Shown here piece after piece: positions 1 through 6,999 of a DNA stretch of 37,069 nucleotides (positions are counted from its first letter, which is position 1; each line of letters starts with the position of its first letter). Location of the stretch: assembly GCA_002719885.1 (NCBI GenBank), contig PBFH01000043.1, positions 1-37,069 of the forward strand. Direction: 5' to 3'. The notes under the pieces are model-generated. The model saw only the letters and a program-made list of their open reading frames with translations. It did no database searches and was not told where the DNA came from. The position numbers and the translations under genes are program-made. This stretch comes from Rhodospirillaceae bacterium (GTDB taxonomy: Bacteria > Pseudomonadota > Alphaproteobacteria > MPNO01 > UBA2964).

Positions 1-388
<388 letters not shown>

Positions 389-490
389 TCTCGTACGTAT
401 GGATAAACTCAAATTGATGAGACAATATACTCGAGAGCAATAAACTTGGTCTCATGTAGGAGATTGCGATAAATGTCATTTATACTGGGG

Positions 491-638
491 CACCTCTAAT
501 TTGATGACTTGGTGGTTATAGCGAGGGGGACACACCCGATCCCATTCCGAACTCGGCCGTGAAGACCCTCAGCGCCGATGGTACTGCATCTTAAGGTGTG
601 GAAGAGTAGGTCGCTGCCAGGTCTTCAAATTAGAGGTG
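491..638. repeat. perfect 14-bp inverted repeat enclosing 5S rRNA
   Basis: CACCTCTAATTTGA at 491-504 is exactly complementary to TCAAATTAGAGGTG at 625-638. The two arms abut the mature 5S ends, so in the precursor they extend the terminal helix. This is the form of an RNase III-type processing stem. It also helps fix the 5S boundaries. Confidence 0.8.
505..624 (+). rRNA. rrf: 5S ribosomal RNA
   Basis: It starts about 115 bases after the 23S end. The sequence shows the usual 5S landmarks: GGTGGTTATAGCG at the start, CCCGATCCCATTCCGAACTCGG in the loop B/helix III region, and a 3' strand CCAGGTC that pairs with GACTTGG at the 5' end. A 14-bp inverted repeat flanks both ends. Length is about 120 nt, normal for the family. 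Confidence 0.96.
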
Positions 639-702
639 GTCCAGTCACCTTCAGGCCTAGACACATGTTTTTGTTACTTATTTATTTTTGTAACCAGTTT
701 AT

Positions 703-779
<77 letters not shown>

Positions 780-822
780 AATCTCAGTAAGGGTTACAGA
801 GTTTTGAAGGGAAGTTACAAAA

Positions 823-860
823 TGGGTTTAGTCACTTTATAGTCACTAATAAAACCCAGT
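823..860. terminator. inverted repeat with internal phased repeats after tRNA-fMet; possible operon terminator or integrase arm site
   Basis: TGGGTTT (823-829) pairs with AAACCCA (852-858), followed by a short T-run. The 22-nt loop contains TAGTCACT twice, at 829-836 and 840-847, 11 bp apart. It could end the rRNA operon transcript. Equally, the phased octamers about 50 bp from the attachment core could be integrase-binding arm sites. The sequence alone does not decide between these. Confidence 0.35.
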
Positions 861-1062
861 TTTGACCGTCAGGTTCTTTTGGCAGACCTATTCTTTGAGT
901 GTTCACATTTATATATTTTTCGGAAACACCTTTGTTTTTATTCACGGCGGAGTAGAGGAGTTTAGTTATTAGAAGTATCATTACTATGGTGGAACTTTAT
1001 CTGAAAAAATGACTTACGAGGGTAGAATATTCACCCAGAGTAATATCAATACAAAAAAAAGA

Positions 1063-2280
1063 CTAGTTAAGTAATTTCATAACGCAGTCACCAAACTTCT
1101 CTGTGCCTTTTGTAAAACCTATTTCCGCACATTGTTCCTTTGCCCTATCAAGCGGTGATTTCTTCTTCTTAACTATAGGAGATACTTTGGGCGTAGAATT
1201 TTTAACCACAGCAGGTGAACTAGGAATATTTGTGGCACCAGATGCTTTGGCAATCTTAATACCTTCTGGATCTAGTTTAGCTCCAGCAAGGTCGGCTCCA
1301 ATAAGGTCAATTCCCTGAAGGTTGGCTCCATAAAGGTTGGCTTTTATAAGATAGGCAGTCTGAAGGTTGGCTCCCTGGAGGTTGGCTCCATAAAGGTTGG
1401 CATAACTAAGGTCTGCTCCCCAAAGGCGGGCTCCCCGAAGGTCGGCTCCTCGAAGGTTGACTTCCTGAAGATTACAATGTGGGCATGAGTTGGTCTCCCT
1501 TAATTTCTTTAAATGCTCGGGGTTATAAGTGGCGGTTTTCTTGGCAGTGACCGTGGATGGAGGTTTTCGGGCAGAGAGGAATTTATCATCTGCCCAAATG
1601 CCCTCTGTTATTTTTCCATTGGCAAAGGTATAAGTGGCTTGTCCGTGCTTTTTGCCATCCTTCCATTCACCAACGTATTTGTCCCCATTGGCAAAGGTAT
1701 AGGTGCCTTGTCCGTTCCTTTTGTTATCCCTGTGTTCACCAACGTATTTGTCTCCTGCCCATTTACTTTTAGGACCAAAGGTAAAGGTACCTTGTCCGTG
1801 ATATTTGTCATTCTTGAATTCACCAACGTATTTTGTCCCATCGGCAAAAGTAAAAGTGCCAAAGCATTCAGACCAGGGAGATTTTTTTGGGTGTCTCGCA
1901 GGAGGGCAAGGAGGCAGACCGCCTAGCTTTTGTACACTCTCTTTATTAATTTTGTAACGATCAAGAAATTGATTTGCGTTCCTAACAGTATTCAATACTG
2001 CACCCTTCTCACATCCCGCCATTCTAGCACTGGCATGTTTGCCTAAACCCTCTTCATATTCGTCTAGATCTCGTCCAGTTAAAATACTTTCAGCACGGGA
2101 CTGTACCTTCAATACCAAGTCACGGGTCTCGCTTACATTGCATAACTCCGCCCACATCAAATTACCGCCTAATTCGAACATTAGGGATTCATGTCTCCTA
2201 TCGATAACGCTCTGACCCCAGACATGTCCAGGCAACAACAGAAGTGTAAAACCCATCAGAACTGGCAGTATCTTTCTCAT
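1063..2280 (-). CDS. exported MORN-repeat plus pentapeptide-repeat protein
   Basis: The ATG at 2280 is preferred over a TTG 18 bases upstream because it gives a clean signal peptide (MRKILPVLMG..., cleavage near VWG-Q). The mature protein has an unrecognised Cys-containing region (about 25-130). Four MORN-type repeats follow (about 140-235, motif YVGEWKDGKKHGQ). Next come a CPHC pair and a run of A(D/N)L-x-x pentapeptide repeats (about 274-336). A KKKK stretch precedes a tail of the GTEKFGDCVMKL type that I recall in other marine alphaproteobacterial proteins. About 405 aa. MORN and pentapeptide repeats are protein- or membrane-contact scaffolds; no catalytic motif is visible. The gene lies alone between two tRNA 3' ends, so it may be island cargo. 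Confidence 0.85.
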   Translation of the reverse strand: MRKILPVLMGFTLLLLPGHVWGQSVIDRRHESLMFELGGNLMWAELCNVSETRDLVLKVQSRAESILTGRDLDEYEEGLGKHASARMAGCEKGAVLNTVRNANQFLDRYKINKESVQKLGGLPPCPPARHPKKSPWSECFGTFTFADGTKYVGEFKNDKYHGQGTFTFGPKSKWAGDKYVGEHRDNKRNGQGTYTFANGDKYVGEWKDGKKHGQATYTFANGKITEGIWADDKFLSARKPPSTVTAKKTATYNPEHLKKLRETNSCPHCNLQEVNLRGADLRGARLWGADLSYANLYGANLQGANLQTAYLIKANLYGANLQGIDLIGADLAGAKLDPEGIKIAKASGATNIPSSPAVVKNSTPKVSPIVKKKKSPLDRAKEQCAEIGFTKGTEKFGDCVMKLLN

Positions 2281-2372
2281 GTGATTAGCCTGCCACAATA
2301 TGAGAAGAAGTTAAAGTCAAACCTAGTTCCTCCAAGCCTCCTCAGAAATACACTTTACCTACCAACTGCTGC

Positions 2373-2427
2373 GACCTTCAGGTTCCTATCCTGACGGTCC
2401 AGTAAATCCCATTGACCTTCAGGTTCT
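2373..2427. repeat. inverted copies of the tRNA-fMet anticodon/variable segment, with hairpin
   Basis: GACCTTCAGGTT occurs at 2373-2384 and 2414-2425. It is the exact reverse complement of AACCTGAAGGTC at 740-751 in tRNA-fMet. The first copy also pairs with CCTGACGGTC (2390-2399) as a 10-bp hairpin with one mismatch. A variant, GACCGTCAGGTT, is at 864-875. These lie in the 308-base stretch between the MORN gene and the first tRNA 3' duplicate, where I see no gene. Confidence 0.5.
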
Positions 2428-2588
2428 GGTTGCAAATTAGGTTGCAAATAAACGATGTTTACTGAATATCAGTGATGTCGAATGTGACTTGACGAGGAAT
2501 CCCAAATCGGAATAGAATCAATGATTCCAAGGATTTAGCTTGGTTAATCAATGGGTTAGAAGGAGTGGTAATTTTTCGGCTTGTGAGA

Positions 2589-2635
2589 CTCATAACCTGA
2601 AGGTCGTAGGTTCAAATCCTACCCCCGCAACCAAA
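2589..2635 (+). repeat. tRNA-fMet 3' half duplicate (att-like), copy 2
   Basis: These 47 bp are identical to 735-781 of the intact tRNA-fMet, from the anticodon loop through CCA plus two flanking bases. Upstream the identity stops abruptly and no 5' tRNA half is present, so this is not a functional tRNA. Such 3'-end direct repeats are what site-specific integration into a tRNA gene leaves behind. Confidence 0.9.
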
Positions 2636-2682
2636 GCTGGAAGCCAAAAACCAGCTCCTTCCCCCAAGTAAAAATTCCCAAT

Positions 2683-2767
2683 CGCCACAAAATCGCCACA
2701 AATAGAATCGGTAAACCGCCACAAACCGCCACAAACTCCTAGGGTATTAGAGGGTACTACGAGGGTA
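2683..2767. repeat. helically phased direct repeats beside the att-like core
   Basis: CGCCACAAA occurs four times, starting at 2683, 2694, 2717 and 2727 (steps of 11, 23 and 10 bp). AGGGTA follows three times, starting at 2741, 2751 and 2762 (steps of 10 and 11). Both sets therefore sit on roughly one face of the helix, 50-130 bp from the tRNA 3' duplicate. This spacing suits binding sites for an integrase N-terminal domain or an excisionase/accessory factor. That role is inference; no integrase gene is visible. Confidence 0.6.
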
Positions 2768-2831
2768 CACATTCCCAGGGTTCTGAGCTAAACCACTGAT
2801 ATCATAGGTAAGTATTTCTTACAGAATCACA

Positions 2832-2877
2832 CTCATAACCTGAAGGTCGCAAGTTCGAATCTTGCCCCCGCAACCAA
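2832..2877 (+). repeat. tRNA-fMet 3' half variant (att-like), copy 3
   Basis: CTCATAACCTGAAGGTCG is shared with tRNA-fMet, but the T arm reads GCAAG-TTCGAAT-CTTGC instead of GTAGG-TTCAAAT-CCTAC. The stem changes are compensatory, so the arm still pairs. The copy therefore came from a different, functional fMet gene rather than by decay of the local one, as expected if an element carried its att sequence in from another host. The 5' half is missing. Confidence 0.85.
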
Positions 2878-2946
2878 CTTATTGTTTTTAAAGGGTTTTT
2901 CAGAGTCATTTTGAACACAAAGTGGTGCTTCCCCCTGATAAGAATA

Positions 2947-3117
2947 ATGATCTTTGAAAATGGCATGCGGAGCGCATTCTAACGGACGGCGAATGCGTTT
3001 CCATGGACAACTCTAAGGAAAGCGACTAAAGAGCTTAAAACCCTTTTGGCTGATACAACGCCGGGAGAAGTTAAATTGCTGGACGAACTAAAAACCTACT
3101 ACTCTGCGTTTAAGTAA
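2947..3117 (+). pseudogene. decayed short ORF interrupted by one stop
   Basis: An ATG at 2947 opens a frame reading MIFENGMRSAF, then TAA at 2980-2982. The same frame continues for 44 codons (…PWTTLRKATKELKTLL… to …ELKTYYSAFK) and ends with TAA at 3117. The downstream part looks like ordinary soluble protein sequence. A small gene broken by a point mutation, or the tail of a larger lost gene, would both fit. I do not recognise the product, and a chance frame is possible. Confidence 0.3.
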
Positions 3118-3125
3118 ATCCTACA

Positions 3126-3278
3126 ATGACGTTAGGTTGGCAAAGCCTTTTTCAACTCTTGCCCATAAAAAAGTTATTTGTGATCCTCTATGTTATCAGA
3201 GGATTAATTCTAGTAAACTTCATCATTGTAATCTTAAGTTTACTAATGATAATGAAGCTCGGATACGGTTGGAATTAA
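3126..3278 (+). CDS. possible small membrane protein (50 aa)
   Basis: ATG at 3126 opens a 50-codon frame. The middle is a strongly hydrophobic stretch of Ile, Leu and Val (about residues 17-42), preceded by a Lys pair and followed by a polar tail. It ends 34 bases before the next gene in the same direction, so the two could be co-transcribed. No clear Shine-Dalgarno precedes the start. No family recognised. Confidence 0.35.
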   Translation: MTLGWQSLFQLLPIKKLFVILYVIRGLILVNFIIVILSLLMIMKLGYGWN

Positions 3279-3312
3279 GTCACCGCTAAAAAATAAAAAA
3301 AGAGAGATTAAC

Positions 3313-4143
3313 ATGCAAAAGCTGGATGCTATTACTGAATTCTCACGTGCTCAATTTTCTCGGTTTTTTTTACTTTGCAAATCATTTTTTTCCGAGGAAT
3401 TAATAGAAAAAATTGAAAAATACCTAAATTTAACTAATTCTCTACTTGTTCCATTATCTGCCCTTATTATCCTAATTTCGGCACTCATTTTTTCAATAAA
3501 AATGTCGATGGCAATGCCCTTGTTATTGGCAATCCTTGCGGTATTTTTTGTATTCTTCGGCGATTTTATTTCTGAAAAATTTCATGGTGCCTGCAAAGCA
3601 GCAATAAAATCGAACAAAACCTCCATTAGTTCCAATGCTTATCTTGAACTAATTGTTTTCCTGAATGTATTTGCCGTCATCGGGCTCTTACTAGGTGGAA
3701 TTTATTTGGCAATTGATGACTCAAGTTTGACCATTCTCCTCGGATGCCTTGCTGCAGCTGTGCTCATTTTGCTATCTACTATTCCGGTCCTCAACCCACA
3801 TATTATCAACATGAGCATTAGCACAAACAGCGGCGCCGCTGGTGATTTAGTTGGAATAATAGCAATCAGTTTAAAGACCTTGCTTTATTATAGTAAATTA
3901 TTTTCTCGGTTAGTGATAATTGGGGGCGGGGTATTGTTAGTCATTGCAGCCTACGGTGCACTAGCAGAAGATATTTCCGCGGTAATAAATGGTGGTACGG
4001 GGTTGGCTATTCTAATGGTTGGTTTTTTCTATCCCGTTATTGTCTACATTTGGTTCTTGTTAATATATGCCATCGCCGATATCTTGCTTGCCGTTCTTAG
4101 TATTAAGGACATAAATGCTAAAGCTGATCAGGAAAAGGATTAA
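3313..4143 (+). CDS. polytopic membrane protein of unknown function
   Basis: 276 aa, starting at an ATG preceded by AAAGAGAG. I do not recognise the family. An amphipathic N-terminus (about 1-45) is followed by six or seven hydrophobic segments (about 46-62, 66-88, 112-130, 138-160, 178-195, 199-217 and 228-260), then a charged tail ending DQEKD. There are no obvious transporter motifs. The gene lies between tRNA 3' remnants at 2832 and 4178, so it is probably cargo of an integrated element. Its AT-rich composition resembles the backbone, unlike the GC-rich gene after it. Confidence 0.7.
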   Translation: MQKLDAITEFSRAQFSRFFLLCKSFFSEELIEKIEKYLNLTNSLLVPLSALIILISALIFSIKMSMAMPLLLAILAVFFVFFGDFISEKFHGACKAAIKSNKTSISSNAYLELIVFLNVFAVIGLLLGGIYLAIDDSSLTILLGCLAAAVLILLSTIPVLNPHIINMSISTNSGAAGDLVGIIAISLKTLLYYSKLFSRLVIIGGGVLLVIAAYGALAEDISAVINGGTGLAILMVGFFYPVIVYIWFLLIYAIADILLAVLSIKDINAKADQEKD

Positions 4144-4177
4144 GGGATCGAAGACCCTAACGCATGTCTGAACAAAT

Positions 4178-4252
4178 ACACCCGTAACTCACCTGGATAG
4201 AGCGCTACCCACCAAAGACAGAGGTCATAGGTTCAAATCCTACCCCCGCAAC
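4178..4252 (+). pseudogene. chimeric, degenerate tRNA: Arg-like 5' part, fMet-like 3' end
   Basis: ACACCCGTAACTCACCTGG and ATAGAGCGCTACCC match the 5' half and D arm of a bacterial tRNA-Arg. From 4222 on, the T arm and acceptor strand match tRNA-fMet with one difference over 31 nt. The acceptor strands (ACACCCG versus CCCCGCA) cannot pair, the anticodon stem has two mismatches, and the CCA end is broken. It is not a working tRNA. It looks like a recombination product between two tRNA-type attachment sites that then decayed. Confidence 0.7.
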
Positions 4253-4253
4253 A

Positions 4254-4297
4254 ATAAAATTAATGACTTAGTAGAAGTGCTAGGTCATTAATTTTAT
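4254..4297. repeat. 17-bp near-perfect inverted repeat
   Basis: The arms ATAAAATTAATGACTTA (4254-4270) and TAGGTCATTAATTTTAT (4281-4297) pair over 17 bp with one wobble, around a 10-nt loop. The repeat begins two bases after the chimeric tRNA. It could be a transcript end for the upstream membrane protein gene or an element-end structure. The 3' side has no long T-run. Confidence 0.55.
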
Positions 4298-4405
4298 GGA
4301 AAATGGCTTTGGTGCAAATTTGATGCTAGCAAATAACAGGTAAAGTAAGGTTACCGAAGGTAAACATGGGACACCCTGAGTTGCCGGCAACATATTGAAA
4401 TATCT

Positions 4406-4434
4406 GCAAGCCCGCTTGCCCGTCTTGCTTTTTT
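4406..4434 (+). terminator. possible hairpin terminator and palindrome in the 4144-4477 gap
   Basis: GCAAG (4406-4410) can pair with CTTGC (4424-4428), followed by TTTTTT. An alternative shorter hairpin uses CTTGC at 4415-4419. Just upstream is a perfect 12-bp palindrome, GTTGCCGGCAAC (4380-4391). The rest of this gap holds the chimeric tRNA and no gene that I can see. Confidence 0.3.
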
Positions 4435-4477
4435 CAGGCAGATATAAGGTCTGAGTCTGAAAATTTATAACTGACGA

Positions 4478-5086
4478 ATGTCCGAACCTATTTGCCTTTT
4501 AGTTTCCTGTCATCCGCTGAAGGATAGCCTTTGCCACCATCTGGTTGATCGAGTCAAATTAGGGTTAAAAGCGCACGGGATCGTATACGAACACTTAGAT
4601 CTCTATGCCGACGAATTTAGCGCGAGCCTGACATGGGCCGAACGGGAAAGCTATTTCACCGACGATTTCGACGATGCGGGGGTTGTAGACGAGATTGCCC
4701 AGCTTGTAAGTGCGAAGACCCTGATCCTCGTGTTTCCGACCTGGTGGTTCAATGTGCCTGCCCGGCTAAAGGGCTGGTTCGATCGGGTCTGGGTGCCGGG
4801 TGTCGCCTTCAACCATGCACCCGATAAGCGCACTATCATGCCAGCGTTGGAAGGCCTTAACCATTGCTTAGTCGTCACTACCCTGGCCTCGCGCTGGTGG
4901 GTCAACAACCTATTGGTGAGAAACCCGGTCAAACGGTTTATCAAGGGTGTAATGCTCAGAGGATGTGCCCCTCAGGTAAGCTACGAGATGCTGAGTTTCT
5001 ACAACGCGATCGGGGCGGACGAAGGGCGTGTCGACACCTTCCGAAAGCTTATCGATCAGGCAGTCGGAAGAATCGGCGACCAGTGA
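4478..5086 (+). CDS. flavodoxin-fold NAD(P)H:quinone oxidoreductase
   Basis: 202 aa, close to the usual length of the Flavodoxin_2/NQO1-KefF family: cytosolic FMN or FAD enzymes that reduce quinones with NAD(P)H. Visible marks are the N-terminal strand with SCHPLKDSLCH (phosphate loop), the family signature PTWWFNVPARLKGWFDRVW (about 88-106), and GVAF after it. GC content is clearly higher than in the AT-rich neighbours. The gene lies between two tRNA remnants (4178-4252 and 5136-5180), so lateral arrival by tRNA-site integration is likely. The exact substrate is not deducible. Confidence 0.88.
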   Translation: MSEPICLLVSCHPLKDSLCHHLVDRVKLGLKAHGIVYEHLDLYADEFSASLTWAERESYFTDDFDDAGVVDEIAQLVSAKTLILVFPTWWFNVPARLKGWFDRVWVPGVAFNHAPDKRTIMPALEGLNHCLVVTTLASRWWVNNLLVRNPVKRFIKGVMLRGCAPQVSYEMLSFYNAIGADEGRVDTFRKLIDQAVGRIGDQ

Positions 5087-5135
5087 GGTCGAAAAAGATT
5101 TGTCGGACCGAAATAGGAATCGCTTAACTGTCCGT

Positions 5136-5180
5136 GCGTCAGAGGCTAACAACCTGCAGGTCGCAGGTTTAAACCCTGCC
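5136..5180 (+). repeat. degenerate tRNA 3' end (att-like), copy 5
   Basis: The segment from GTCAG through AACCTGCAGGTCGCAGG to CTCCGCAACCA keeps a perfectly paired T stem (GCAGG/CCTGC) and a CCA end. The T loop is TTTAAAC instead of TTCAAAT/TTCGAAT and the anticodon region is scrambled (GGCTAACAA). No 5' half exists. It is the most diverged of the five tRNA 3' ends, perhaps the oldest or from another tRNA. It closes the array just before the MetE-like gene. Confidence 0.65.
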
Positions 5181-5215
5181 TCCGCAACCAATTAAATCAA
5201 TCGTGACCGTCAGTA

Positions 5216-6343
5216 TTACGCATCCGGCCAAATCTCGTTGGCGATCTCAACAACAAGGCGCAGTTTGGCCTCCTGCATTTCAGGTGTGATGGGATTGCCC
5301 TCAGCAATACTGGCAAACCCGCATTGTGGGCTAATTGCTAGTCGGTTCATGTCGACATAGTTTGCAGCTTCTTCAATACGGCGCTTTAAATCGTCCTTCT
5401 TTTCGAGATCCTCAGACTTAGTCGAAACAAGGCCAAGGACAACGGACTTTGCAGGGGGAAGGAAGCGCAGTGGTGAAAAATCGCCGGCGCGTGGCGAATC
5501 ATATTCCAAAAAGTAGAATTTTATATCGAGGGCGTTGAATAATTTCTCGGCGAAGACTTCGTAACCGCCTTCGGCGTGAAAATGCCCACCACGGTTTCCA
5601 CGGCAAAGATGCATGCCTATAACGAGGGACTTCGGCGCACGGGCAAGAACGCGATTTGTGATTTCAATATACTGGTCAATCAATTCCTGCCAGTTATCGC
5701 CGCGCTTGGCTAAGGCATGCTGCACCGCTGGGTCTGAGAATTTTGCAAAAGCCGTCTCGTCAAATTGAACGTAGTTGCATCCATTTTCTGCCAAAGAGTT
5801 GAGTTCGTTGGCATAGGCTTCGATAATATCGGCCCAAAAAATGTTGAGATCCGAATAGGCTTCATAGCGCTGGATCTGCATCGCGCCACCACGGAAATGA
5901 AGCGCACAGGGGCCTGGAAGTGTAATTTTGGGCATTGCTTTCGCGTGTTTTTTCAGAAAATTTACCTCACCCGCGTGAATAGGTGCTGCCCAGCGCAAGC
6001 GGGACTTTACAACGGCAATGGGCTGCGGCGCGCGCTTTGCACCTTCGCGCGCATCCTCAGTGTTAACCGGCGGCGCTGTTATCGTTACATCTCCAAGGTG
6101 CTCAAAAAAGAAGTCATTGTAGGCAAAGCGGCGATATTCTCCATCGGTGACGACCTTCAACCCAACACGTTCCTGAAGAGCAATGGCCGAAATGATCGCG
6201 TTGTCCTCGGCTATCTGAAGATCTTCCGCATCCACTTCGCCAGCCGCATGACGACGTCGGATATCCAGAAGGGAGGGCGGACGTAACAAGCTGCCTATAT
6301 GCTCTGCACGGAAAGGTAAATTGAGAGCTCGTTCTTTACACAT
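5216..6343 (-). CDS. MetE-like cobalamin-independent methionine synthase family protein
   Basis: 375 aa from the ATG at 6343. An upstream extension to 6460 would add 39 residues unlike the family, so I prefer the shorter form. It resembles the C-terminal catalytic barrel of MetE (PF01717): FRAEHIGSLLRPP at the N-terminus, candidate zinc ligands in GMHLCRGN (about 245) and SPQCGF (about 342), and FLEYDSPRAG between them. Single-barrel members are usually annotated as 5-methyltetrahydropteroyltriglutamate-homocysteine methyltransferase, but many act on other thiol or methyl donors. GC content is above that of the flanking DNA. It reads towards the last tRNA remnant and may belong to the imported segment. 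Confidence 0.85.
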   Translation of the reverse strand: MCKERALNLPFRAEHIGSLLRPPSLLDIRRRHAAGEVDAEDLQIAEDNAIISAIALQERVGLKVVTDGEYRRFAYNDFFFEHLGDVTITAPPVNTEDAREGAKRAPQPIAVVKSRLRWAAPIHAGEVNFLKKHAKAMPKITLPGPCALHFRGGAMQIQRYEAYSDLNIFWADIIEAYANELNSLAENGCNYVQFDETAFAKFSDPAVQHALAKRGDNWQELIDQYIEITNRVLARAPKSLVIGMHLCRGNRGGHFHAEGGYEVFAEKLFNALDIKFYFLEYDSPRAGDFSPLRFLPPAKSVVLGLVSTKSEDLEKKDDLKRRIEEAANYVDMNRLAISPQCGFASIAEGNPITPEMQEAKLRLVVEIANEIWPDA

Positions 6344-6655
6344 GGATTTCCGTAACCTGCTTTCAGCGTTGGTTTTTTTATCTTTAAGGGGTTGTAATCT
6401 CAGGGTCAAGTTTCCTGGAATGGGTATGGAAGCGACGATGATGCATCCATAACTCAACAACTAATAATTTAATTACTTCCGCATATGTTATGTATTTCGT
6501 CTTCATAAACAGAATCTTATACATTCTATAAAAACATAAAATTTGTTTCTTAAACTACAGGCTATTTATTTTAAATTGGTTATTGCGATGCTTTTATTTC
6601 TCGAGCTAAGGCTATTGGGAGCGCCATAAAATTTCCGAGTCTTAGGAGGGCAGCC

Positions 6656-6958
6656 TTACATAATTACCTCAAACCCCTCAAATTTTGGATGCCCTAAGTA
6701 TATGTCGCTATGCCTATCTGCACCCTTATGAGCCTGACGAAAAGAATCTGATTTGGTCCAGTTTGAAAAATCATCCTCTGAAATCCAAGTGCTCTGAGAC
6801 GTGTAAAGTGCGTGTTTTGCGTTATTTTTACTTTTTAATAAATGAAACTCTATAAACCCTGGCACCTTATCGAGATGAATGTCACGCCCATGCCAGATTT
6901 TTTCAAAATCATTTTCTCGTCCTAAAATAATTTTAAAACGGTTGATAGCAACATACAT
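6656..6958 (-). CDS. IsdG/HmoA-like heme-degrading monooxygenase (ABM fold)
   Basis: 100 aa; the start is supported by GGAGGATTTACA directly before the ATG. The antibiotic-biosynthesis-monooxygenase fold is recognisable from VPGFIEFHLL and the YLGHPKFEGFEV end. The residues corresponding to the IsdG catalytic triad are in register: Asn6, Trp67 and His77. The family cleaves heme to release iron. It is the last gene of a minus-strand cluster with nickel superoxide dismutase, consistent with a metal/oxidative-stress role. Some ABM proteins do not degrade heme, so the substrate is inferred. Confidence 0.75.
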   Translation of the reverse strand: MYVAINRFKIILGRENDFEKIWHGRDIHLDKVPGFIEFHLLKSKNNAKHALYTSQSTWISEDDFSNWTKSDSFRQAHKGADRHSDIYLGHPKFEGFEVIM

Positions 6959-6999
6959 TGTAAATCCTCCAAAGTTTATTTCACAAATGCTTGATAGGT

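Noticed and set aside
1513-1926. 137-codon plus-strand frame and other frames inside 1103-1926
   Set aside because: They are antisense shadows of the repetitive MORN/pentapeptide gene; the repeats keep several frames open.
2683-2767. Possible CRISPR array
   Set aside because: The repeats are only 6-9 bp with 1-14-bp gaps; there are no 23-47-bp repeats with unique spacers and no cas genes.
2590-2772. 60-codon minus-strand frame ending VGFEPTTFRL, and a similar one at 4910-5191
   Set aside because: The GFEPTTFRL-type ending is the antisense translation of a tRNA 3' half, a well-known false gene. The frames lie across the tRNA remnants and the phased repeats.
5765-6286. 173-codon plus-strand frame
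   Set aside because: It is antisense to the MetE-like gene, kept open by that gene's GC-rich codon pattern.
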